From NCBI RefSeq assembly GCF_016406085.1, contig NZ_JAEHFJ010000012.1:1-64000 (forward strand): a stretch of 64,000 nt of DNA. Direction: 5' to 3'. The position numbers and the translations under genes are program-made. Below the pieces are notes generated by a model that saw nothing but the letters and a program-made list of their open reading frames with translations, ran no database searches and was not told the DNA's origin. Numbering within the stretch: the stretch's first letter is position 1; every line of letters starts with the position of its first letter. The DNA comes from Aureibaculum flavum (lineage in GTDB: Bacteria; Bacteroidota; Bacteroidia; Flavobacteriales; Flavobacteriaceae). Positions 8,520 to 15,905 of this stretch are shown in pieces.

Positions 8520-9794
8520 ATGGAAATTACGCATTTAGTAAAACGGGATTATACTAAAGAATCGTTTCAGTTATATAAAATAACTCAAGCGGTTTTTAAA
8601 GCAATGAGAGCTGCTGAGCATGGTGATATTGATGATGCTGAAAAAATTACTGAAAGTGTTTATCAATCTCTTTTAGAGAGAAAAGCAAAACATCAAGACT
8701 ATTTGCCTACCATTGAGCAAGTACAAGATTTTGTTGAGAACAAGTTAATGGAAAGTGGCTTTTTTGATGTTGCTAAAGGGTATATTCTTTATAGAAATGA
8801 GCAAGCTCAAAAACGTAAATCGAATATTTTTGAAAAGAGAATTAACCTAAAACCTTACGAGTATCCAGCACTTTATGAATATGTTTCGGCAATTCGTCAT
8901 TCATATTGGATTCATACTGAATATAATTATACAAGTGATGTTCAAGATTTTAAAACTCGCTTAACTGAAGTAGAGCAAAGTGCGATAAAGAACACAATGT
9001 TGGCAATTTCTCAAATTGAAGTAGCCGTTAAAAGTTTTTGGGGTGATATTTATCATAAAATGCCTAAACCAGAAATAGGTTCAGTAGGTGCAACATTTGC
9101 AGAAAGTGAAGTGCGTCATCATGATGCGTACTCACATTTACTTGAAATTTTAGGTTTGAACGATGAATTTAAGAACCTAAAGAAAAAGCCTGTAATTATG
9201 AAACGGGTTCAATATTTAGAAACCGCTTTAAAGAATGCCAAAAGTGATGATAATAAAGAATATGCAGAATCTATTTTGCTTTTCTCATTATTTATCGAAC
9301 ATGTATCATTGTTTTCTCAGTTTTTAATTATAATGGCTTTTAACAAGCATAAAAACATGTTAAAAGGTATTTCAAATGTTGTAGAAGCAACATCTAAAGA
9401 AGAACAAATTCATGGTGATTTTGGTATTGATATTATCAAAATAATTAAAGATGAAAATCCTGATTGGTTTGATGATGATCACGCCAAAATGATTCAAGAC
9501 ATGTGTCGAGAAGCATTTGTTTCTGAAAGCAGTATTGTAGATTGGATTTTTGAAGCAGGCGAACTAGATTTTCTACCAAAAGCCTTGGTAAATGAATTTA
9601 TCAAAAAACGTTTTAACAATTCTTTAGAAAGTATTGGCATTGAGAAAGTATTTGAAGTAGACGAAATATTATTAAACGAAACCGAGTGGTTTGATGATGA
9701 AATTATTGGCACCAAACATGGCGATTTTTTCGTAAAACGATCAATCAACTATAGTAAAAGAACAAAAAGTATAACCAGCGACGACTTATTTTAA
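8520..9794 (+). CDS. nrdB: Ribonucleotide reductase class I beta subunit with N-terminal ATP-cone
   Basis: 424 residues. Residues 1-95 form an ATP-cone (HLVKRD...FQLYKITQAVFKAM), normally found on NrdA. Residues 100-424 are the ferritin-like radical domain with metal ligands in IEVAVKSFWGD and ESEVRHHDAYSH (E-x-x-H, with Tyr four residues after the His, the position of the radical tyrosine). The C-terminus SDDLF resembles the tail that docks to NrdA. Known proteins of this layout (Leeuwenhoekiella NrdB) are switched off by dATP through the cone on the beta subunit and use a dimanganese centre. Metal type here is inferred only. nrdA follows with a one-base TAATG overlap. Confidence 0.93.
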   Translation: MEITHLVKRDYTKESFQLYKITQAVFKAMRAAEHGDIDDAEKITESVYQSLLERKAKHQDYLPTIEQVQDFVENKLMESGFFDVAKGYILYRNEQAQKRKSNIFEKRINLKPYEYPALYEYVSAIRHSYWIHTEYNYTSDVQDFKTRLTEVEQSAIKNTMLAISQIEVAVKSFWGDIYHKMPKPEIGSVGATFAESEVRHHDAYSHLLEILGLNDEFKNLKKKPVIMKRVQYLETALKNAKSDDNKEYAESILLFSLFIEHVSLFSQFLIIMAFNKHKNMLKGISNVVEATSKEEQIHGDFGIDIIKIIKDENPDWFDDDHAKMIQDMCREAFVSESSIVDWIFEAGELDFLPKALVNEFIKKRFNNSLESIGIEKVFEVDEILLNETEWFDDEIIGTKHGDFFVKRSINYSKRTKSITSDDLF

Positions 9795-11578
9795 TGAACG
9801 ACTTAAACAAAACACAAGAATCAACAAAGACAACTTTATTAAACGAACAACTTTTAAAAGCAAGAAAAGAAACGCTTAAAAATTTAGCTCCATCAAAAGA
9901 AACCGGTTTTGAATGGTTAAATGAACATAGTCGTAATTTTTTAAATTCGGGCTATTTATCAGAAGGCGTAAATGCAGAGCAACGAATTAGAGAAATTGCT
10001 GATAGAGCAGAACAAATTTTAGATATGCCTGGTTTTTCAGATAAATTCTTTGGCTATATGTCAGAAGGGTTTTTCTCATTAGCATCACCAGTATGGTCAA
10101 ACTTCGGTAAAGAAAGAGGTTTGCCAATTAGCTGTTTTGGTTCGCATATTGGCGATGATATGGGTAATATACTTTATACCCAATCTGAAGTGGGTATGAT
10201 GTCTAAACTTGGAGGTGGAACTTCAGGATATTTTGGAAAAATAAGAGGTCGTGGTGCTGAAGTGACAGATAACGGACAAGCGTCTGGAGCAGTGCATATT
10301 ATGCAACTTTTTGAATCTATGGTAGATGTCGTTAGCCAAGGTTCTATACGTCGTGGTCGTTTTTCGCCTTACTTACCTGTAGAGCATCCAGATATTATGG
10401 AATTTTTGGAAATTGGTACTGAAGGTAATCCGATTCAAGAGTTAACGCACGGTGTAACGGTTACAGACAAGTGGATGCAAGAAATGATTGATGGTGATGC
10501 TGATAAGCGTACCATTTGGGCCAAAGTTTTACAACGTAGAGGTGAAATGGGGTATCCTTATATTTTCTTTAAAGATCATGCTAACAATTTTGCGGCCGAT
10601 GTTTATAAAGACAAACAACATACAGTTTACGCTAGTAATTTATGTACAGAGATCATGTTACCATCAAACGATGATTGGTCGTTTGTATGTGTTTTATCAT
10701 CAGTAAATGTGCTTCATTATGATAAGTGGAAAGATACAGATGCTGTTGAAACTATGGTTTACTTTTTAGATGCAGTAATTTCAGAATTTCTTGAGAAGTT
10801 AGAAAGGTATCGAGATTCTGATAGTCGTGAAGACCGTCAAACGTTTTTGTTTATGGAGCGTGCTTATAATTTTGCAAAAGACAATCGTGCTTTAGGTCTA
10901 GGCGTTTTAGGTTGGCATTCATTATTGCAGTCTAAGGATCTAGCATTTAATAGTGAAAAAGCGTACATGTTAAACAACGAGATCTTTAAAAATATTAAAG
11001 TAAAATCTTACAAAGCATCTGCTGAGTTAGCTGATAAATTTGGAGAGCCAGCGGTTTTAAAAGGATACGGAAGAAGAAATGCGACATTGAATGCTGTTGC
11101 ACCAACAACATCATCCGCTTTTATATTAGGACAAGTTTCTCAAGGTATTGAGCCAATTTGGTCTAATATATATGTAAAAGATATTGCGAAAGTAAAAACT
11201 ACTATTAAAAATCCATTCTTAGTTAAGTTATTGGAGGAGAAAGGTCAAAATACAACTAGTGTTTGGCATAGTATCCGTGAACGGGATGGTTCAGTACAAC
11301 ATTTAGAGTTTTTAAGTGAGAATGAAAAAGAGGTGTTTAAAACATATCCTGAAATAGATCAAATGGATGTTGTTTATCAAGCAGCCAATCGTCAGAATCA
11401 TATTGACCAGGGGCAATCGGTAAACCTAATTATACACCCAGATACTCCTGTTAAGGAAATCAACAAAATACACGTTACAGCATGGCAAATGGGCTTAAAG
11501 TCATTGTACTATCAACACAGTATGAATGCAGCTCAGAAGTTTAAACAAAAGAAAGAGTGTAGTAGTTGCGAAGCGTAA
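9794..11578 (+). CDS. nrdA: Ribonucleotide reductase class I alpha subunit, short form without ATP-cone
   Basis: 594 residues, shorter than the ~760 of standard NrdA because the N-terminal ATP-cone is absent. Redox cysteines are visible: ISCFGS (first active-site Cys), NLCTE (radical Cys with Asn and Glu), VCVLSSVN (second Cys) and the C-terminal shuttle pair CSSC. PTTSSAFILGQVSQGIEP is the usual substrate-binding segment. It reduces ribonucleotides to deoxyribonucleotides with NrdB. Start overlaps the nrdB stop, so the two are made together; a strong hairpin terminator follows. Confidence 0.95.
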   Translation: MNDLNKTQESTKTTLLNEQLLKARKETLKNLAPSKETGFEWLNEHSRNFLNSGYLSEGVNAEQRIREIADRAEQILDMPGFSDKFFGYMSEGFFSLASPVWSNFGKERGLPISCFGSHIGDDMGNILYTQSEVGMMSKLGGGTSGYFGKIRGRGAEVTDNGQASGAVHIMQLFESMVDVVSQGSIRRGRFSPYLPVEHPDIMEFLEIGTEGNPIQELTHGVTVTDKWMQEMIDGDADKRTIWAKVLQRRGEMGYPYIFFKDHANNFAADVYKDKQHTVYASNLCTEIMLPSNDDWSFVCVLSSVNVLHYDKWKDTDAVETMVYFLDAVISEFLEKLERYRDSDSREDRQTFLFMERAYNFAKDNRALGLGVLGWHSLLQSKDLAFNSEKAYMLNNEIFKNIKVKSYKASAELADKFGEPAVLKGYGRRNATLNAVAPTTSSAFILGQVSQGIEPIWSNIYVKDIAKVKTTIKNPFLVKLLEEKGQNTTSVWHSIRERDGSVQHLEFLSENEKEVFKTYPEIDQMDVVYQAANRQNHIDQGQSVNLIIHPDTPVKEINKIHVTAWQMGLKSLYYQHSMNAAQKFKQKKECSSCEA

Positions 11579-11598
11579 TAGCTAGTTTACAATCCATA

Positions 11599-11636
11599 AA
11601 AAAAGCCAGATACAATTAAATGTATCTGGCTTTTTT
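11599..11636. terminator. Bidirectional Rho-independent terminator after nrdA
   Basis: Perfect 16-bp stem AAAAAAGCCAGATACA / TGTATCTGGCTTTTTT with a six-base loop, between the convergent nrdA and hmuY genes. It has T-runs on both strands. Confidence 0.95.
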
Positions 11637-11694
11637 ATTGACTATTTTAAATAGATTTCAAATCCAATAATAAAGTGGTTTTGCTTCTTTTTTT

Positions 11695-12333
11695 TTAGAA
11701 GGTTGTTACACCGTCATTTGGTTGATAAACATAATTGAAAGTAAAATAAGGACTTTCATCAGTAAATGCATCTGGTTCTGCTGGAGCATCTTTATAATAG
11801 CTCAAAATCTCCATTTTTGCATAGTTTCCAGTTCTAGTTTTAACTACCAATATTTTTCCTGGTGTAGGATTGATTAAATGTGTAGGGTCTCCTGCATAAG
11901 TATACCATCCATTACCACTTCCTTCAGGGATGGCATATCCTGTCTCTGAATCTTGCTTAAACATTGATAAATTCGCTTCGGTAACAGATGCTATAGTTCC
12001 AGAAGCAATATATACAGCGGCTTCTTTAGTTCTTATCGGTTCATCTGTTGTGCCCGCAGACGTACCGCCATTTACAATAATTGAAAGTCCTCTAAAGGCG
12101 ATATCCCATTCTGTTTCGCTAGTCGTGGTTTTACCTGTTGCAAAATCAAACTTAGTAAACTCTCCAGAAAAAGTAGGTGCTCCCTGCTGGCTTCCACCTT
12201 CCACTGGTGCATGTAAATTAACTATACTTTCAGATTTTACTTCTACTAACGGAGTTGGATCATCATCATCGCTACATGATGCAAATCCTACAAATAATGC
12301 TACTACTATTAAAAATTTTATTGTTTTACTCAT
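11695..12333 (-). CDS. HmuY-family heme-binding lipoprotein
   Basis: About 212 residues from the ATG at 12333; the frame is open to 12384 but the signal peptide MSKTIKFLIVVALFVGFASC only makes sense from the later start. The lipobox FASC is followed by an acidic DDDD, typical of surface-exposed Bacteroidota lipoproteins. WDIAFRG, GNGWYTY, AKMEILSYYKDAP and the ending FNYVYQPNDG match the HmuY family, which takes heme from host or environment and passes it to a TonB receptor. It lies 70 bases after the receptor gene and is probably co-transcribed. Confidence 0.85.
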   Translation of the reverse strand: MSKTIKFLIVVALFVGFASCSDDDDPTPLVEVKSESIVNLHAPVEGGSQQGAPTFSGEFTKFDFATGKTTTSETEWDIAFRGLSIIVNGGTSAGTTDEPIRTKEAAVYIASGTIASVTEANLSMFKQDSETGYAIPEGSGNGWYTYAGDPTHLINPTPGKILVVKTRTGNYAKMEILSYYKDAPAEPDAFTDESPYFTFNYVYQPNDGVTTF

Positions 12334-12403
12334 AGAATTACTATTTTTTGTAATGTGTTCGTGATTTTTCTTTGAAAAGTTCATGTTTATTTAGTGTTAT
12401 AAA

Positions 12404-14482
12404 TTATAATTGAATATTAAGTTTTGCGTAAAGAATTCTACCTGGTATATTACCAATATTTTGGGGGTCCGTAAAATCGAAAATATTGTCAATACCAAGT
12501 CCTAATCTATAGTTTTTATAAATGGTTTTGTTTACGGCAACATTTACAATTGCATAGCCGTCTACAAAATCGTCATAACTGTCTAAGTAACTATTGCCGT
12601 TTTTATCATTTAAACCATATTTACTTCGATAAGTTCCTCTAATGTTGGTATCCATATTCCATTCAGGAATATTATAAAAGACTTTTAAATTTGCCATATG
12701 ACGAGAGCGATTAAACAAACCAAAGTAATCGTCCTTTTTGAGTTGAAATGAAGGGGAGCTGGCATCTACTCTCGCAAATACTTCTCCATTTTTAAATGCT
12801 TTTTCTGCGTCTTTATCCTTTGCATATAGCAATTGATAACCTCCAGTAATTTTTAATTGATTATCAGGCCTCCAAGTGATATTAAATTCTGAACCTTGTG
12901 TGTAAACTTTGTTTATATTAAAATAACTGAATACACTTTGTCCATTCGTTTTGGTTGCAACTATTTTATTATCTATTAAATCATCAATATTATTCCTAAA
13001 TAAGTTCAGGTCTAACTTAAGTGTTGTAGATATTTTATAGTCAAAGCCTAAATCTATACTCACAGAATTTTCAGGTTTTAATTCACTATCAAATTGGTCT
13101 AATGAAATAGAAATTATAGCTAATTGACCTTGCTCATCTAATGCTTTTATGGCTTCTGGGGCTGCGTTATATCCTAAAAGTGTATAGCCAATAGTGGCAT
13201 TTGTAAAGTTAAAATAGAGTTGTCTAAAGTCAGGAGCTTTAAATCCATAACCTATAGATCCTTTTAAAGCTAGTTTATCATTTACTTCATAGCGTAATGC
13301 TACTTTTGGACTAAACTGTGATTTGTATTCGCTGTGGCCATCGAAACGTGCACCTAAAATAATATTTATATTTTCTGTGGGATTACCATCATATTGTAAA
13401 TAGGCATATGGTGAATTATAAATGGGCTTTTCAGAAAAATCAGTCCTATCTAAAGTTTCATGATTAAAGCCAGTACCAGCGATAAATGATGATTTATCAT
13501 TCGGGTTATAGGTTGCCCTAATTTCTGGACGAACAAGCAATTGCTTATAAAAAGCATCAGTTGCTGATGTAGAATTGGCATCATCTAAATATTCATTGGC
13601 GTTATATTGGGTAGCATAGAATTCAAAATAACTACTCCATGTATCACTATATTTATTATTTAATTTAATATGCGTATTCCAATCTTCTATTTTTGTTTCA
13701 CCTTTTAATAATGACGAGGCAACATAATCTTGCTTTTGATTGTAATATTTACCAGCAACAATCAAATCAGTTCTGTTCGAAAATTTATAGGTTAGTTTGG
13801 GGTTAATAGTATGATTTCGAAAAGGATCAACAGTACTTAGCTCGTTACGATCAGTTAAACTATAACCATCACTACTATATCTATTAAAAAACGTACTAAT
13901 ACCTAATTTATCTTTTTTGTAGCTTAATGTTGTCCCTAAATCGTGTGTGTTAAATGAACTTATTCTATAATTTAGGTTTCCATGAAAACCATTTTTAGGA
14001 GTTTCTGTAATAATGTTAATAACACCACCAAGAGCTTCGCTGCCATAGAGGCTAGAAGAAGCACCGCGTACTACCTCAATTTGTTTAATATTACCTACAG
14101 TTATTCTACTAATGTCTAAAGTACCCGCTAAACGACCTACCAAGGGTACGCCATCTACAAGAATTAAGGTATATGCACCATCTAAACCTTGCATTTGAAT
14201 ACCTTTGCTACCACCAAAATCGGGTATCGTTATTAATCCGGTTTGTTCATTCAAAATATTATTTAAACGAACAGAATTAGAGCGTTGAATGTCTTTCTGA
14301 GAAATAATCTGGGCAGGTAATGGGAGTGAAGATAATTGTCTAATCGTTCTAGTAGCCGTAACTATAATTTCTTCTAAATTTTCAATTTTTACAGAATCTT
14401 TTGTAGTAGGGTTTTCCTCTTGAGAAGATACAAGAAAGGTGAAAAAAAGTGATAATAAAGTAAAGATATGTTTTTTACTCAA
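12404..14482 (-). CDS. TonB-dependent heme receptor (HmuR-like)
   Basis: 692 residues: signal peptide, TonB-box region EEIIVTATRT (~37-46), plug with QGLDGAYTLILVDGVPLVGR and VVRGASSSLYGSEALGGVINI, then a 22-strand-type barrel ending ILYAKLNIQL with a terminal hydrophobic residue. The hmuY neighbour identifies the likely cargo as heme or hemoprotein iron. The start codon appears to be TTG, giving MSKKHIFTLLSLFF; no ATG lies near. A TATATTTG box is found about 25-31 bases upstream, so the leader is short. Iron control is likely but no Fur box was recognised. Confidence 0.88.
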   Translation of the reverse strand: MSKKHIFTLLSLFFTFLVSSQEENPTTKDSVKIENLEEIIVTATRTIRQLSSLPLPAQIISQKDIQRSNSVRLNNILNEQTGLITIPDFGGSKGIQMQGLDGAYTLILVDGVPLVGRLAGTLDISRITVGNIKQIEVVRGASSSLYGSEALGGVINIITETPKNGFHGNLNYRISSFNTHDLGTTLSYKKDKLGISTFFNRYSSDGYSLTDRNELSTVDPFRNHTINPKLTYKFSNRTDLIVAGKYYNQKQDYVASSLLKGETKIEDWNTHIKLNNKYSDTWSSYFEFYATQYNANEYLDDANSTSATDAFYKQLLVRPEIRATYNPNDKSSFIAGTGFNHETLDRTDFSEKPIYNSPYAYLQYDGNPTENINIILGARFDGHSEYKSQFSPKVALRYEVNDKLALKGSIGYGFKAPDFRQLYFNFTNATIGYTLLGYNAAPEAIKALDEQGQLAIISISLDQFDSELKPENSVSIDLGFDYKISTTLKLDLNLFRNNIDDLIDNKIVATKTNGQSVFSYFNINKVYTQGSEFNITWRPDNQLKITGGYQLLYAKDKDAEKAFKNGEVFARVDASSPSFQLKKDDYFGLFNRSRHMANLKVFYNIPEWNMDTNIRGTYRSKYGLNDKNGNSYLDSYDDFVDGYAIVNVAVNKTIYKNYRLGLGIDNIFDFTDPQNIGNIPGRILYAKLNIQL

Positions 14483-14505
14483 ATCCGTTTTGGTGAAATT
14501 TCGTG

Positions 14506-14513
14506 CAAATATA
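14506..14513 (-). promoter_or_regulatory. -7 promoter box for the hmu receptor operon
   Basis: TATATTTG on the minus strand fits the Bacteroidota TAnnTTTG -7 consensus. A TTG about 15 bases further upstream could be the -33 element. Predicted start of transcription lies near 14500, leaving a ~17-base leader before the TTG start codon. Confidence 0.55.
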
Positions 14514-14699
14514 TGGGTTATTTTGAATCAATCTAAATAGGTTGAGTTAAAATTTAATTATTTTCATACATTTAAAATTAGATTATTAAAAATGAAGCAC
14601 TTAGTAAAGTTGTATGTGCTATTTATTACTTAAACATTTTACTAATAATCATGTTTTAATAATATAAATAAAAGTTGTAAAAAATATTTAACCATTATT

Positions 14700-14786
14700 T
14701 GCGTTATAGTTCTACAAAATGCTAGAGGCGGAAAATCGCTTTGAGCGAGAAAAAGTGAAAGACCGTCTGCTAGGCGGTCTTTTTAA
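14700..14786 (+). ncRNA. Candidate small RNA ending in an orphan terminator
   Basis: A strong hairpin (AAAGACCGTC / GGCGGTCTTT, 14758-14782, one G-T pair) followed by TTTTT stands between two divergent genes, with no coding frame on the plus strand before it. A second small hairpin CGCtttgaGCG precedes it. ATTATTTG near 14694-14701, with TTG ~16 bases upstream, could be the promoter, giving an RNA of roughly 85 bases. Not matched to any known RNA family. Confidence 0.4.
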
Positions 14787-14912
14787 TTATAAATATTTCT
14801 TCAAATAGTCTAAATATTCCTCGATAAGCCGCGAATATAGATTGCCTAATTTTTTGGAAACATAAGTTTTATACATTTGAAACGTTTAATAGTTTAACTA
14901 AAACCAAAAATT

Positions 14913-15131
14913 ATGTCAAAAATAGGAGGATACATTGCAATCTTCGGAATTGCATCAATTATTTTATATTTCTTTAATTATGAGCTTAGAATCCTTGGTT
15001 GGATCGGTGCTTGGGGAGAAACTACAGCTTGGATTATTAGAATAGGACTTGTAGTGCTAGGTGCTGTACTTTTCTTTATTGGAGCAAGTGGAGATACAGA
15101 AGAAGAGGTAGAGGTTCAACGACCAGAATAA
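14913..15131 (+). CDS. Small two-helix membrane protein
   Basis: 72 residues with two hydrophobic segments (about 6-24 and 42-62) separated by a Gly/Trp-rich loop (LGWIGAWGETTAW) and an acidic tail EEEVEVQRPE. Similar short proteins are common in Flavobacteriaceae; function unknown. It starts an apparent two-gene operon with the next gene 24 bases downstream. Confidence 0.65.
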   Translation: MSKIGGYIAIFGIASIILYFFNYELRILGWIGAWGETTAWIIRIGLVVLGAVLFFIGASGDTEEEVEVQRPE

Positions 15132-15155
15132 TATTAAAAAGGTTATCGATCCAAA

Positions 15156-15713
15156 ATGAAAAAGTCAAAATCCAAATTATGGAAACGGATTCTTTTCGGA
15201 TTGATAGCCTTTATTTTTACAATGGCTGTTTTTATTGGTGGTGCATTTTTAAAAGCCAATATCCAAAAGAGTGAAGCAGCTCAATTAACTGACAAAGATT
15301 TTATTAAAGAAGAAGTTGTTGTTGATTCGGCATATGTAGAATTCCTTTATAGGATGCCAATTCCTGAAATGCTAAGGCAATATTATGAACCTTCATTTGC
15401 CGAAATAACTGTTTCAGTCAAAAATAGTCCCATTAAGTTCCGTTCTCCACAGTTTATACCCGAAAGTGCATCTTTAGGTGGTTCTGATTTTAGGAACATA
15501 AATCTGAAATCAGGTGACACAATTATAATTGTTTATTTAAATAATGCCCTCACGCAAGCAAAAAACCCAAACTTCCTATCCAATTTCTACCATCGCTACA
15601 AGAGACCATTAGTATACAATATGAGTACAAAAAATGAACAACTTTATGATGTGGGGATGGATTATGACAAATATATTGATGATAAAATACACAATGAATG
15701 TTTTTTTTTGTGA
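15156..15713 (+). CDS. Membrane-anchored protein of unknown function, poly-T tract at its end
   Basis: 185 residues with one N-terminal membrane helix (LFGLIAFIFTMAVFIGGAFL) and a ~150-residue outer domain with no known motif. The last codons run through nine T residues (15701-15709) into TGA. With ten T residues the frame would continue into VIILVMIFIIAFVGFKFNL and stop after about 21 more residues, adding a second membrane helix. The gene may thus be phase-variable, frameshifted, or simply end here. Confidence 0.6.
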   Translation: MKKSKSKLWKRILFGLIAFIFTMAVFIGGAFLKANIQKSEAAQLTDKDFIKEEVVVDSAYVEFLYRMPIPEMLRQYYEPSFAEITVSVKNSPIKFRSPQFIPESASLGGSDFRNINLKSGDTIIIVYLNNALTQAKNPNFLSNFYHRYKRPLVYNMSTKNEQLYDVGMDYDKYIDDKIHNECFFL

Positions 15714-15879
15714 TAATCCTCGTCATGATATTTATAATTGCATTTGTAGGGTTTAAGTTTAACCTTATGAAGTAGAGTAAATTTTTTTACGGATTGACAG
15801 TTTATTGAAATTATAACATCTTCCCTAACTCAAAAAACCTGTTCGCTCATTACTAGTTTTTTTTAAAGTATAAGCATAC

Positions 15880-15887
15880 TATTTTTG
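15880..15887 (+). promoter_or_regulatory. -7 promoter box for the barrel/A2M operon
   Basis: TATTTTTG fits TAnnTTTG and lies 19 bases before the signal-peptide ATG at 15906. No clear -33 TTG is seen; a T-run lies at the expected distance. Confidence 0.45.
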
Positions 15888-15905
15888 AAATCAAATCAAC
15901 TAACA

